Positions 39,504 through 49,398 are shown, counted from the first letter of the stretch. The stretch: DNA of 64,000 bases from Hymenobacter lapidiphilus (GCF_013377885.1 NZ_JABKAU010000026.1:1-64000); one strand, 5' to 3'. Made by a program: numbers and translations. The notes: a model not told the origin generated them from the sequence alone.

Positions 39504-42500
39504 ATGACAGGTTGGCTGCTGACGCTGGCGCTGTGCGCCATGGCTTTAAAGACGCCGGCGCAGCCCACCCCCGCGCTTTCCGTGTTTCTGCTGGGCGGCA
39601 CGGGCCACGCCGAACCGGGGGCTCCGCTGGCCGTGTGGCCGGCCCTACTGGCCCAAGCGCGGGCCGCTGGACCCGGGAGCGTGCTGGTAGTACTTGGTGA
39701 CAACCTGCTTAAAAAAGGCCTGCCCGCCGAACATGAGCCCGGCCGGGCCGCCGCCGAACAAGCCCTGCAGCCGCTGCTGGCCGCTCTGCGTGCATTCCCC
39801 GGGCGCGTGGTGTGCCTGCCCGGCGAGGCGGAGTGGCAGGCCGGCGGCAGCCGCGGCTGGGAGCGGGTGCGCGCCCAGGCCGCCTACCTCGAAGCGCAGC
39901 TGGGGCGCGGCAACGTCTTTCTGACCACGGGCGGCTGCCCCGGCCCCGTCGAAATCAACCTCGATGCCACCCACACGCTGGTGATGCTCGACACTCAATG
40001 GTGGCTGCACGCCTGGGACAAGCCGGGCGACGAATCGGCCTGCGACGCCAAAGACCCTGCCGCTGTGGTGGTGCAGCTCGATGATATTCTCAGCCGCAAC
40101 CAGGGCCGGCACGTGCTGGTGGCCGGCCATCATCCGTTGTTCAGCTCCGGTTACGGCACCGCCCTGGCCGTGCTGCCCAATCCCCGCAACCGGCTGCTGC
40201 GCCAATCCTTGCTGAGCGTGCTCGACCGCTACCCCAACCTGACCTACGCCGGGGGCCATGAGTGCAGCCTGCAATACCTCGAACCGGGCAACCAAAATCA
40301 CTACCTCGTGAGCGGAGCCGGGGCGATGGGGGCCGGCCGTACCCCGCGCCGCAACGCCGTGTTCACGGCCCGCGTCCCCGGCTTTGCCCGCCTCGACTAC
40401 GGCCCGGCCGACAGCGTGACGCTAACGCTCCGCAGTGCGGCGGGGGATGCGTTGTTCCGGCGCGGCTGGGTGGAGCCTGTTACCACCGCATTAGTGCCCA
40501 CAACCACGCAAAGCCGCATCCGGCCCGACAGCGTGGCCGTGGTGCGGGCCGGCCCGCAGTACCGCGCCGGGGCGTTGCACACGTGGCTGCTGGGTGCGAA
40601 TTACCGCGCCGAGTGGACGCAGGCCGTGCCCGTGCCGGTGCTGAATCTGGAAACCGCGCACGGCGGCCTCACGCCCCTCAAGCGCGGCGGCGGGCTGCAA
40701 ACCAAGTCGCTGCGGCTGCGCGGGGCCGATGGCCGCGACTACGTACTGCGCTCCATTAGCAAAGACGTGGACCGGGCCGTGCCCACCTTTTTGCAGCACA
40801 CGCTGGCCGCCGGCGTGGTGCAGGACCAGATTTCGGCCGCGCACCCCTACGCTGCCCTTACAGTACCTGCGCTGGCCGAAGCTGCGGGCGTGCCCCACAC
40901 CACCCCGCAGGTAGTGCTCATCCCCGACGACCCACGCCTGGGCTCGTACCGGCGGGCCTTCGCCGGCACCCTGGCCCTATTAGAGGAGCGCGACCCGACC
41001 CCGCCCAAAGCCTTTGCCGGCCAGCTGCTGCCTAAGGCCTACAGCACGGAGGAAGTTCTCGACCAGCTCCAGGCCGACCCGCGCCACTGCGTGGACCAGC
41101 GCCAGGTGCTACGCGCCCGCCTGCTGGACATGGTACTGGCCGACTGGGACCGGCACGAGGACCAGTGGCGCTGGCTGGCCTACCGCCGCCCCGACGGCGG
41201 CCGCCTGTTCCGGGCGGCCCCCCGCGACCGGGACCAGGCGTATTTTGTGAACCAGGGGTTTCTGCCCCGCCGGGCCAGCACCGACTACACCCTGCCCAAG
41301 TTTCAGGGCTTCGACTACTCCTTCCGCAACGTCAACACCTTCAACTTCCAGGCCCGCTACTTCGACCGTAATTTCCTCACCAACCTGAGCGCCGCCGACT
41401 GGCGCGTCATAGCCGACTCGGTGCAGACCAGCCTGACCGATGCCGTGCTGGAACAGGCCCTGCGCCAACTGCCCGATTCCGTTTATCGCCTGTCCGGTTC
41501 CATCATTTTGGCCAAGCTGAAGGCCCACCGCGAGCAGTTGCCCCGGTGGGCTGAGCAGTACTATAAATTCCTGGCCCGCGACGTGGATGTGGTGGGTAGC
41601 AACGGGCGCGAGCTGTTTGAAGTGGAGCGCCAGCCGGACGGGCCGACCCGCGTGACGGTCGCCGCCCTGTCGGCCACGGGGCAGCGCGGACCGGTGCGCT
41701 ACGTGCGCACGTTTCAGCCCGCCGAAACCCGCGAAATCCGCCTCTACGGCCAGGGCGCCAACGACGTGTTTCGCCTACGGGGCCAGGCCGCGCGCGGCCC
41801 GCTGGTGCGCGTCATCGGCGGCGAAGGCGTGGACAGCGTGGCCGATGCCACCACCGTGCGGCACGGCCCGCGCCGCACCCGCGTGTACGACGAGCCGCCG
41901 GGCATGCGCCTGGCCGCCGGCCCCGAAACCCGCGACCTGCGCTCCAACGCGCCCGGCGTGAATGCCTACGACCGCCGGGCGTTTCAATATGACTACACCG
42001 GCCCGGTGTACCCGCTGGCGTACAGCCTCGATGACGGGGTTTTTCTGGGCATTGGCGTACTCTGGAAAAGGCCCGGCTTCCGCCAGACGCCCTGGAAAAG
42101 CACACAGCGCCTCACCGGCAGCGTGGCCCTGGCCACCGGCGCGTTTTCCTTCGCCTATGCCGGGCAGTTCAACCACGTGCTGGGCCCTTATAACGTCCGG
42201 CTCACGGCCGATGTGCAGGCGCCCAACTACGTGCGCAACTTCTTCGGCCTGGGCAACGAAACCCCCTACGACCAGGACCGGAACATCCGCTACTACCGGG
42301 TGCGCTTTCGTAACCTCGCCTTCGGCGCGCAGCTCCAGCGCCGCCTCGGCGACCATTGGCAATTCTTTGGCGGGCCGGTGTATCAAAACGTCGAAGTAGA
42401 GCGCACCCCCGGCCGCTTCCTGGCCGAAACCACCGACACGCGCCTGTCGCCGGGCAGCTTGTTCGCCAACAAACCGTACGCTGGCGGCACCGTGGGCTTG

Positions 42501-43040
42501 GCTTTTGACCGCCGCGCCGACAAGCTGCTACTGCCCGAGGGCGCCACCTGGCGCACCGAGCTAAGCGCCGTGCGCGGCCTCACTGTCGCCGCCCGCCCGC
42601 TCACGCAGCTCAGCACCGAGCTGGCGCTCTACCGCAGCCTGCGCGTGCCCGTGCGCCTCACGCTGGCCACCCGCTTAGGCGGCACGGCCGTGCTCAGCCG
42701 CGACTACGAGTTCTTCCAGGCTGCTACTCTCGACGGCCTTTCCAATCTGCGGGGCTATCGCCGTACCCGCTTCGCCGGCCGTCAGAGCGCCTACAACAAC
42801 ACCGAAGCGCGCCTGCAGGTAGGCCAGTTTCGCAGCTACCTCTTCCCGGCCTCGTTCGGCGTGCTCGCATTCCACGACATCGGCCGGGTATGGGTGCCCG
42901 GCGAAAGCTCCGAAACCTGGCACCGCGGCTATGGCGGCGGCCTGTGGCTGGCCCCGTTTCAGCAGCTGGTTCTAACGGCCATGTACGGCATCTCATCAGA
43001 AGACCGGCTGCCGCTCATCCGGCTCGGGTACTTTTTTTAA
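39504..43040 (+). CDS. Metallophosphoesterase-like / Omp85 (BamA-type) fusion protein
   Basis: The 1178 aa protein starts MTGWLLTLALCAMALKTPAQP, a signal peptide; further starts upstream (39354, 39423) would hide it. Residues 20-310 resemble a calcineurin-like phosphoesterase (VVLGDNLLKKGL, VAGHHPLFSSGYG). Two metal motifs are degenerate: the GNHD motif appears as GEAEW and GHxH as GHEC. A central domain (residues 350-770) is typical of Bacteroidota phosphoesterase-Omp85 proteins. The last 350 residues form an Omp85 barrel (FLGIGVLWKRPGF, FFGLGNET, SNLRGYRRTRFAGR, final Phe). Assembly or export across the outer membrane is the likely role. Confidence 0.8.
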   Translation: MTGWLLTLALCAMALKTPAQPTPALSVFLLGGTGHAEPGAPLAVWPALLAQARAAGPGSVLVVLGDNLLKKGLPAEHEPGRAAAEQALQPLLAALRAFPGRVVCLPGEAEWQAGGSRGWERVRAQAAYLEAQLGRGNVFLTTGGCPGPVEINLDATHTLVMLDTQWWLHAWDKPGDESACDAKDPAAVVVQLDDILSRNQGRHVLVAGHHPLFSSGYGTALAVLPNPRNRLLRQSLLSVLDRYPNLTYAGGHECSLQYLEPGNQNHYLVSGAGAMGAGRTPRRNAVFTARVPGFARLDYGPADSVTLTLRSAAGDALFRRGWVEPVTTALVPTTTQSRIRPDSVAVVRAGPQYRAGALHTWLLGANYRAEWTQAVPVPVLNLETAHGGLTPLKRGGGLQTKSLRLRGADGRDYVLRSISKDVDRAVPTFLQHTLAAGVVQDQISAAHPYAALTVPALAEAAGVPHTTPQVVLIPDDPRLGSYRRAFAGTLALLEERDPTPPKAFAGQLLPKAYSTEEVLDQLQADPRHCVDQRQVLRARLLDMVLADWDRHEDQWRWLAYRRPDGGRLFRAAPRDRDQAYFVNQGFLPRRASTDYTLPKFQGFDYSFRNVNTFNFQARYFDRNFLTNLSAADWRVIADSVQTSLTDAVLEQALRQLPDSVYRLSGSIILAKLKAHREQLPRWAEQYYKFLARDVDVVGSNGRELFEVERQPDGPTRVTVAALSATGQRGPVRYVRTFQPAETREIRLYGQGANDVFRLRGQAARGPLVRVIGGEGVDSVADATTVRHGPRRTRVYDEPPGMRLAAGPETRDLRSNAPGVNAYDRRAFQYDYTGPVYPLAYSLDDGVFLGIGVLWKRPGFRQTPWKSTQRLTGSVALATGAFSFAYAGQFNHVLGPYNVRLTADVQAPNYVRNFFGLGNETPYDQDRNIRYYRVRFRNLAFGAQLQRRLGDHWQFFGGPVYQNVEVERTPGRFLAETTDTRLSPGSLFANKPYAGGTVGLAFDRRADKLLLPEGATWRTELSAVRGLTVAARPLTQLSTELALYRSLRVPVRLTLATRLGGTAVLSRDYEFFQAATLDGLSNLRGYRRTRFAGRQSAYNNTEARLQVGQFRSYLFPASFGVLAFHDIGRVWVPGESSETWHRGYGGGLWLAPFQQLVLTAMYGISSEDRLPLIRLGYFF

Positions 43041-43077
43041 TGGGACAGGAAGTCTTACCTGCTTTTCTCTCAATTTA

Positions 43078-43363
43078 GGGTGTTGTCAAACGAATAGGGG
43101 GAAACCTCCGACTCGAGAGCGAAGCAGCCCGAATGCTGCTGATAAGGTGCAAATTGGCCGTAAGAATAGCGAGCGATGAAAGTCGAGCGATGAAAGTTTT
43201 ACACGCGTCTTAACGCAATCGAAAGGCGATGCTGAAAACGGACGTTAAAGCTATAAATCTTGCCCCATGCTAAGTAATCCATTGTAAGATAATATATTAA
43301 TCAATAAAGCAGGCAGGTGCGCAGCCGAGTCGGAGGTTTTGCCCTATTCGTTTGACAACACCC
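43078..43363. mobile_element. 286 bp MITE with 38 bp terminal repeats, IS1595-related ends
   Basis: The left repeat (43078-43115, GGGTGTTGTCAAACGAATAG onwards) is matched by its inverse at 43326-43363 with two mismatches near the middle. No open frame of any size lies between. The terminal sequence is nearly the same as that of the element at 63120-63963, which codes for an IS1595-type transposase. This is therefore a non-autonomous derivative. No target duplication is visible. Confidence 0.85.
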
Positions 43364-43398
43364 ATACTTGTCCGACCTCGGGCAATACCCTTTTGCTT

Positions 43399-44790
43399 AT
43401 GCTTGCCGAACTACCCGATATGCTGGCGGGATTTCCGCTTTTTGCCGCCGTGCCCCGGGCGCAGCTGGTCTGGTTCGTCGCCGCATCTTCGCTGCGGGAG
43501 CTGGCCGCCGGCCAGCGGCTGCTGGCGCCCGGTGATGCCATCGAGCATACCTACGTGCTGCTGCGGGGCACCGTGCACCTGTTTGAGCCGCTGCGACCGG
43601 CCGTGGATATTCTGCTGCTGCAACCGGGCGACGCGACGGGTTACCTGCCTTTTTCGCGCATCAAAACGGCGGGCGGCGTCATGCAGGCCTCCGAGTCGAG
43701 CACGGTGCTGGCCTTCCCCAAGATCCGCACCCAGGAGCTGGCCGCCCAGCACTTCGAGCTGACCCAGGCGCTGGTGAGCGTGATGACTTCGCGCGTGCGC
43801 GAAACCACCGCGCAGCAGCAGCAAAACGAGAAAATGATGGCCCTGGGCAAGCTCTCGGCCGGGCTGGCCCACGAGCTCAACAATCCCATCGCGGCCCTGG
43901 CCAGCACCACCGAGGCCCTGCGCCGGCAAGCCGCCGGGTTGCCCGCCGTGCTGGGCCAGCTGCTGGTGCTGGCGGCTACGCCGGCGCACGCCGAAGCGGC
44001 GGCCGGCTTGTTCGCTGGCGCCACCGCCGCGGTGCTCGCGCGTCTGGTCCGGGCGGAGCTCGAAGACGAGCTGGCCGACTGGCTCGCCGAACACCGCGTG
44101 CCGGAAGCGGGCCCGCTGAGCGAACTGCTGGCCGAGCGCGGCGTGGCCCTGGCCGCCCTCGACGCGCTGGCGGCGCGGGTGCCGGCCGCCGCCTTGGGGC
44201 CGCTGCTGCAGTGGGCCGGCGCCCACGAGCACACCCGGCGCCTGCTCGACGAGGCCCGCGAGGCAACCGGCCGCATGACGCAGCTCATCCGTTCGGTGAA
44301 AGTGTACACCCACATGGACCAGGCCCCGGATAAAGTACCGGTGGACCTGCACGAGGGCATCCGCAACACGCTGGCGCTGCTGGCCCACAAGTTCCGGCAA
44401 CTGGGCGTGCGCCTGGAAGAGGCCTACGAGCCGGCCCTGCCGCCCGTGCCGCTGCTGGTGGGCGAGATGAACCAGGTCTGGACCAATCTGCTCGACAACG
44501 CGCTCGACGCCGTGGAGGGCGTGGCCGGGGCCACCGTGCGGGTACACACGCGCCGGGACCGGGAGTTCGCGCACATCATCGTCAGCGACAACGGCGGGGG
44601 CATTCCGCCCGCCGTGCAGGCCCGCATCTTCGACCCCTTTTTCACGACCAAAGCGCCCGGCCGCGGTACCGGCCTGGGCCTCGACCTGGTGCAGCGCATC
44701 GTGCGCCAGCATGGCGGGGCCATCAAAGTGCGTTCGCAGCCCGGCCACACGGCGTTCGAAATTCATCTGCCCATTGCCGCGGCTCCCTGA
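43399..44790 (+). CDS. Sensor histidine kinase with cNMP-binding-like N-terminal domain
   Basis: Start MLAELPDMLAGFPLF gives 463 aa; the upstream codons to 43339 fall partly in the MITE. Residues 1-125 resemble a cyclic-nucleotide-binding beta-barrel (LAAGQRLLAPGDAIEHTYVLLRG-type pattern). The phospho-acceptor is His in GLAHELNNPIAAL. The catalytic domain has MNQVWTNLLDNALDAV, SDNGGGIPP and GTGLGLDLVQRIV. Between them lies an unusually long Ala-rich helical stretch of about 130 residues. It is followed 41 bases later by a response regulator fusion, so the two are a signalling pair. Confidence 0.85.
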   Translation: MLAELPDMLAGFPLFAAVPRAQLVWFVAASSLRELAAGQRLLAPGDAIEHTYVLLRGTVHLFEPLRPAVDILLLQPGDATGYLPFSRIKTAGGVMQASESSTVLAFPKIRTQELAAQHFELTQALVSVMTSRVRETTAQQQQNEKMMALGKLSAGLAHELNNPIAALASTTEALRRQAAGLPAVLGQLLVLAATPAHAEAAAGLFAGATAAVLARLVRAELEDELADWLAEHRVPEAGPLSELLAERGVALAALDALAARVPAAALGPLLQWAGAHEHTRRLLDEAREATGRMTQLIRSVKVYTHMDQAPDKVPVDLHEGIRNTLALLAHKFRQLGVRLEEAYEPALPPVPLLVGEMNQVWTNLLDNALDAVEGVAGATVRVHTRRDREFAHIIVSDNGGGIPPAVQARIFDPFFTTKAPGRGTGLGLDLVQRIVRQHGGAIKVRSQPGHTAFEIHLPIAAAP

Positions 44791-44831
44791 GGCAGCTTCC
44801 TGAAACGACACGTTAGAAAAGCTCTTTATCG

Positions 44832-46493
44832 ATGACCAAACCCGTTATTCTTTGTATTGACGACGACCCGCAGGTGCTGCGCGCCATTGCCCGCGACCTG
44901 AAGGAGCGCTACCGAACCACGTACCAAGTGCTCAGCGCGGCCACGGGGGCTGAAGCGCTGGAGCTGCTGGCCGAGCTCCGGAAAACGGGCCGTGCGGTGG
45001 CCCTGCTGCTCTCCGACCACCGCATGCCCGACCTGAACGGGGTGCAATTCCTCGACCAGGCGCGGCAGCTCTTCCCGGAGGCCCAACGCGTACTGCTGAC
45101 CGGCTACGCCGACACCGAGGCAGCCATCAAGGCCATTAACGAAGTCCAGCTACACTACTACCTGCTCAAGCCCTGGGACCCGCCTGAGGAAAAGCTCTAC
45201 CCCGTGCTCGACGATTTGCTCGAAGCCTGGCAGTTTACGCACACCGCCGAGCTGGTGGGCCTCAAGCTCATTGGCCACCCGTTTTCACCCAAGGCCCACG
45301 CGCTGAAGGACTTTCTCAGCGGCAACCTGGTGCCCTACCGCTGGCTGGAGTACCAGACGTCGGCGGCGGCCCAGGAGCTGGTGGCCCTCAACGGCCTCGA
45401 CCCGCTGCAGCTGCCGGTGCTGTTTTTTGAGGATGGCAGCTACTTGCTCAGCCCCGGCATTGGGGAGGTGGCCGCCAAAATCGGGTTGCACGCCACGGCC
45501 GGGGCCGATTTGTACGATGTCATCATCATCGGAGCCGGGCCGGCGGGGCTGGCCGCTGCCGTGTACGGCGCGTCGGAAGGCCTCAAAACGCTGCTCATCG
45601 ACAAGCGCGCGCCGGGCGGGCAGGCCGGCACCAGCTCGCGCATCGAAAACTACCTGGGCTTCCCGGCGGGCCTGAGCGGCGGCGAGCTGGCGCAGCGGGC
45701 CACCGTGCAGGCCACGCGCCTGGGGGCGGAATTTCTCATCCCGCAGGAGGTGGGCCACATTGCCCTGCAGAACGGCTACAAAATCCTGCACCTGCTCGAC
45801 GGCACCCAACTGACGACCAAAAGCGTGGTCGTGACCACTGGCGTAGACTACCGAAAACTGGATGTGCCGGGCGTGCACGACTTCACCGGGGCCGGGGTGT
45901 ACTACGGCGCCGCGACCACCGAGGCCAGCGCCTGCCGGGGGCAGGACGTGTACATCACGGGCGGGGGCAACTCGGCAGGGCAAGCCGCCATGTACCTCTC
46001 GCAAGTCGCCCGAAGTGTTATCATCCTGATTCGGGGCGAAAGCCTCGCAGCTACCATGTCGGCTTACCTAATTGAGCAAATCCGGACCACGCCCAACATC
46101 ACCATTCGGGGCTTTACCGAAGTGGTAGCGGGAGCAGGCACCGACCGCCTGACCCATTTGACCCTGCGCAACAGCCGCACGGGCCAGCAACAGACCGTGC
46201 CGGCCCCCACGTTGTTCGTTTTCATTGGCGCGAAGCCGTTCACGGACTGGCTGCCGGCGGAAGTGCTCAAGAACCCGCACGGCTTTGTGCTCACGGGTCG
46301 CGACGTGCAGCTGCAGCCCGATTTCCGCCAACGCTGGCGCTTGCCCCGCGAGCCGCACCTGCTCGAAACGTCGGTACCCGGCATCTTCGCCGCCGGCGAC
46401 GTGCGGGCCGGGGCCATGGCGCGGGTGGCGTCGGCTACGGGCGAGGGGGCTACGGCCATCAGCTTCGTGCACCGCTATCTGGCGGAGGTGTAA
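44832..46493 (+). CDS. Response regulator fused to thioredoxin-reductase-like flavoprotein
   Basis: The 553 aa protein has a receiver domain (residues 1-130) with acidic CIDDDPQ and phospho-Asp in LLLSDHRMPDLNG. A thioredoxin-like domain follows (GHPFSPKAHALKDFLSGN). From about residue 230 comes a low-molecular-weight thioredoxin-reductase fold: FAD loop VIIIGAGPAGLAAAVYG, NADPH loop VYITGGGNSAGQAAMYL and GIFAAGDVRAGAMARVA. The redox CxxC of true reductases is not present; only one Cys is near that point (EASACRGQDV). Output is therefore probably redox sensing or diaphorase activity controlled by phosphorylation. It pairs with the kinase upstream. Confidence 0.88.
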   Translation: MTKPVILCIDDDPQVLRAIARDLKERYRTTYQVLSAATGAEALELLAELRKTGRAVALLLSDHRMPDLNGVQFLDQARQLFPEAQRVLLTGYADTEAAIKAINEVQLHYYLLKPWDPPEEKLYPVLDDLLEAWQFTHTAELVGLKLIGHPFSPKAHALKDFLSGNLVPYRWLEYQTSAAAQELVALNGLDPLQLPVLFFEDGSYLLSPGIGEVAAKIGLHATAGADLYDVIIIGAGPAGLAAAVYGASEGLKTLLIDKRAPGGQAGTSSRIENYLGFPAGLSGGELAQRATVQATRLGAEFLIPQEVGHIALQNGYKILHLLDGTQLTTKSVVVTTGVDYRKLDVPGVHDFTGAGVYYGAATTEASACRGQDVYITGGGNSAGQAAMYLSQVARSVIILIRGESLAATMSAYLIEQIRTTPNITIRGFTEVVAGAGTDRLTHLTLRNSRTGQQQTVPAPTLFVFIGAKPFTDWLPAEVLKNPHGFVLTGRDVQLQPDFRQRWRLPREPHLLETSVPGIFAAGDVRAGAMARVASATGEGATAISFVHRYLAEV

Positions 46494-46858
46494 ACGGATT
46501 TCGTTTGCAACTAATCGCTTTGGTTTTCTCAAAACCATCCTGCCTGACGATGCGCGCATAGGCCAACGACCAAAATATCTTCTAAACGGTGCTTTTTGCG
46601 CCAACCTATTCGGCAATCGGGCACTCCCTGAACGAAATTTTGTCGGTCCATGCCCCAAAGGGCGAACCCGATTTAAAGGTATTTCGCTCAGTCGTTCAAC
46701 ATCGCGACGCGAAGAGCCGCGTTTCTACAAGGCCAATGAATCGGGAAACCGTCATAGATTGTACGACACAGCGCCTTCCAAGCTTCCACCGTTTAGAGGT
46801 CCTCCGGCCGGGAATCGCCTAACTTGCTTCAGCACTTTGCTTCCCTCGTCTCTTTTCT
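46494..46858. other. Intergenic stretch before the KefF-like gene
   Basis: No gene is supported. A small hairpin (TGGTTTT/AAAACCA, 46521-46537) lies 27 bases after the response-regulator fusion and could weaken read-through. It lacks a T tail. The sequence differs in composition from its neighbours (less GC) and may hold the promoter of the antiporter pair. Confidence 0.4.
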
Positions 46859-47446
46859 ATGGCTCGTATTCTGATTCAGTTCGCGCATCCGGCCTTAGAG
46901 AAGTCGCGGGTAAATCGGCGGCTAATTGCGGCGGTGGAATCGTTGGATTTTGTGACGGTAAATGATTTGTACGAGCAATATCCCGACTTTGACATCAATG
47001 TCCAGCGGGAGCAGGAGCTGCTGTTGGCCCACGAGGTTGTGGTATTGCACCACCCATTTTACTGGTATAGTTCGCCGGCGATGATTAAGCAGTGGGAAGA
47101 TTTGGTGCTGGAACACGGCTGGGCCTACGGGCGCACTGGTAATGCCTTGGCTGGCAAGCGCATGTTAAACGCTATTACCACCGGCGGCCGGCAGGATGCC
47201 TACCAGGAAACGGGCGCCAACCGCTTTACAATCCAGCAGCTGTTGGCCCCCTTCGAGCAGACGGCCCGGCTCTGCCAGATGCAGTACCTGCCGCCCTTCG
47301 TGGTGCACGGCTCCCTGCGCATTACGGATGCCGAGATTGATGCCGCGGCCATTCGGTACCGCGAGTTGCTTACGTTACTGTCCATGGGCCAAACCACCGA
47401 TTATGCCAGCTTACAAGCGCCATTTCTTAACGATTTGGCCAACTAA
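46859..47446 (+). CDS. NAD(P)H-dependent quinone reductase, KefF/KefG-type
   Basis: The 195 aa flavodoxin-fold protein begins ARILIQFAHPALEKSRVNRRLI. It contains VVVLHHPFYWYSSPAMIKQWEDLVLEHGWAYG and GKRMLNAITTGG, the hallmarks of the glutathione-regulated potassium-efflux ancillary family (Flavodoxin_2). In Escherichia coli KefF/KefG bind and activate the KefC/KefB antiporter. The antiporter gene follows after 11 bases, which supports that role here. Confidence 0.88.
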   Translation: MARILIQFAHPALEKSRVNRRLIAAVESLDFVTVNDLYEQYPDFDINVQREQELLLAHEVVVLHHPFYWYSSPAMIKQWEDLVLEHGWAYGRTGNALAGKRMLNAITTGGRQDAYQETGANRFTIQQLLAPFEQTARLCQMQYLPPFVVHGSLRITDAEIDAAAIRYRELLTLLSMGQTTDYASLQAPFLNDLAN

Positions 47447-47457
47447 ATCACAGCTTT

Positions 47458-49374
47458 ATGAGTCAGTCTGTTTTGCTCCAAGCGTTGGTGTACCTGGCGG
47501 CGGCGGTGCTGTTTGTGCCGCTGGCCAAGCGCTTCGGGTTGGGCTCGGTGCTGGGGTACTTAGTGGCCGGAATGGTCATTGGGCCGGCCGTACTGGGGCT
47601 GGTTGGGGCCGAGGGCCAGGACGTGATGCACGTGGCGGAGTTTGGCGTCGTGATGATGCTGTTTCTGGTGGGTTTGGAGCTGGAGCCGGCGTTGCTGTGG
47701 AAGCTCCGCACACCGATACTCGGCCTCGGCGGCCTGCAAGTGGTGATGACGTCGCTGGCCTTGGCAGGACTGGCGATGGTGGTGGGTATCGAGTGGAAAC
47801 CAGCCGTGGCGTTGGGCCTTATTTTGGCGATGTCATCAACGGCCATTGTGCTGCAGACTTATAAAGAGCAAAATCAGTTGGGCACACCGGCCGGGCAAGG
47901 CACGTTCTCCGTGCTCCTGTTCCAGGATATCGCCGTCATTCCGATACTGGCCATTTTGCCCCTGCTGGCTATTCAGCCCGCCGCGGCTGGCGAGGCGTCG
48001 GCTGCCAATCATAATTTATTAGCGTCAGCACCGGGCTGGCTGCGTGCCCTGGCGTTGGTGGCGGCGGTAGCTGGCGTGGTGGGGCTGGGCAAGTACGGCA
48101 TGCGGCCCATCTTCCGCTTGGTGGCGCGCAGCGGCCTGCGCGAAGTATTTATTGCCACGGCATTGCTGCTGGTGGGCGGCGTGGCTGTACTGATGGAGCT
48201 GGTGGGGTTGAGTCCGGCACTGGGGGCCTTTGTGGCGGGCGTGGTGCTGGCTACCAGCGAGTACAAGCACGAGATTGAGAGCGACATCGACCCGTTCAAA
48301 GGCCTGTTGCTGGGCTTGTTTTTCATGTCGGTGGGGGCGGCCATCGACTTTGGGCTAATCCGGGAAAATCCGTGGCTGATAGCCGGGGCCGTAGTAGCCG
48401 TTATGCTAGCCAAGACGGCCGTGCTGTTGGTATTGGGCCAACGCTTCACCGGCAACCGGGCCCAGAACGTAACGCTGGCACTGGGATTAAGTCAGATTGG
48501 AGAGTTTGCCTTCGTGCTGCTGTCCTTCACTACCCAGAATGGAATTTTAACTCAGCGCATTACCAGCATTGCCACGGCCGTGGTGGCTATTAGCATGGCC
48601 CTTACGCCGCTGGTTTTCTTGCTTAACGAGCGGGTGATTCAGCCCCGCCTGGGGCCAGCGGCGGCACCGGAGCGGGAGGCAGATGCTATCGAAGAGAAAA
48701 ATCCCGTCATTATTGCGGGATTTGGACGGTACGGCAACATTGTGGGGCGTTTTTTACGCGCCAACGACATTGGCACCACCGTCCTGGATTTTGACGCGGA
48801 CCGCGTAGAAACGTTGCGTCAGTTGGGCCTGCGGGTGTACTACGGCGACGCCTCCCGCTACGATTTGCTGCACTCGGCCGGCGCGAGTCAAGCCAAAGTC
48901 ATCATCATTGCCCTCGATTCGTCGGCGCGGGCGCTGGAATTAGTAGCGCTGGTGCGGCGCCACTTTCCCCACCTGCGCATCCTGGTGCGGGCCCACGACC
49001 GGCCCGACGCCTACGAATTCTTTGAGGCCGGCCTGACCGACGTGTACCGCGAAACCGTGGACAGCTCCCTGCGTCTGGGTGTGGATGCGTTGCGCCTGCT
49101 GGGAGTGCGCGCCTACCATGCCCAACGGGCCGCCCGCACCTTCCTGCGCCACGACGAGCTGGCCCTGCGCGAGCTGGCAGCCGTGCGCAAAGACCGGAAA
49201 ACCTACTTCAGCACCGCCCGCCAACGCATTCAGGAGTTGGAACAACTGCTCCATTTCGACGCCGCCAACGAAAATTTAGGGGAAGTGAACGAAGGCTGGG
49301 ACAACGAGTCCTTGCGCCAGGAGGTACCGCCCGGTTCCCCAGCCCCCACCGCGCCCCAAGCGCCCATCGAATAG
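47458..49374 (+). CDS. CPA2-family potassium/proton antiporter with RCK domain (KefB/KefC-like)
   Basis: The 638 aa protein has a membrane domain of about twelve helices (residues 1-390). It holds GSVLGYLVAGMVIGP, FGVVMMLFLVGLELEP, AMSSTAIVLQ and LGLSQIGEFAFVL, all typical of CPA2 exchangers. The cytosolic RCK_N domain begins PVIIAGFGRYGNIVGRFLRAND and binds NAD(H). A charged tail ends the protein. With the KefF-like protein encoded just upstream, it likely exports potassium in exchange for protons when electrophiles deplete thiols. That fits a strain carrying carbonyl-processing clusters. Confidence 0.9.
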   Translation: MSQSVLLQALVYLAAAVLFVPLAKRFGLGSVLGYLVAGMVIGPAVLGLVGAEGQDVMHVAEFGVVMMLFLVGLELEPALLWKLRTPILGLGGLQVVMTSLALAGLAMVVGIEWKPAVALGLILAMSSTAIVLQTYKEQNQLGTPAGQGTFSVLLFQDIAVIPILAILPLLAIQPAAAGEASAANHNLLASAPGWLRALALVAAVAGVVGLGKYGMRPIFRLVARSGLREVFIATALLLVGGVAVLMELVGLSPALGAFVAGVVLATSEYKHEIESDIDPFKGLLLGLFFMSVGAAIDFGLIRENPWLIAGAVVAVMLAKTAVLLVLGQRFTGNRAQNVTLALGLSQIGEFAFVLLSFTTQNGILTQRITSIATAVVAISMALTPLVFLLNERVIQPRLGPAAAPEREADAIEEKNPVIIAGFGRYGNIVGRFLRANDIGTTVLDFDADRVETLRQLGLRVYYGDASRYDLLHSAGASQAKVIIIALDSSARALELVALVRRHFPHLRILVRAHDRPDAYEFFEAGLTDVYRETVDSSLRLGVDALRLLGVRAYHAQRAARTFLRHDELALRELAAVRKDRKTYFSTARQRIQELEQLLHFDAANENLGEVNEGWDNESLRQEVPPGSPAPTAPQAPIE

Positions 49375-49398
49375 CGAGGCTCCTAATTTGACCGAACT

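Noticed and set aside
44832-46493. Genuine thioredoxin reductase
   Set aside because: The redox-active CxxC is missing, leaving one cysteine in that region.
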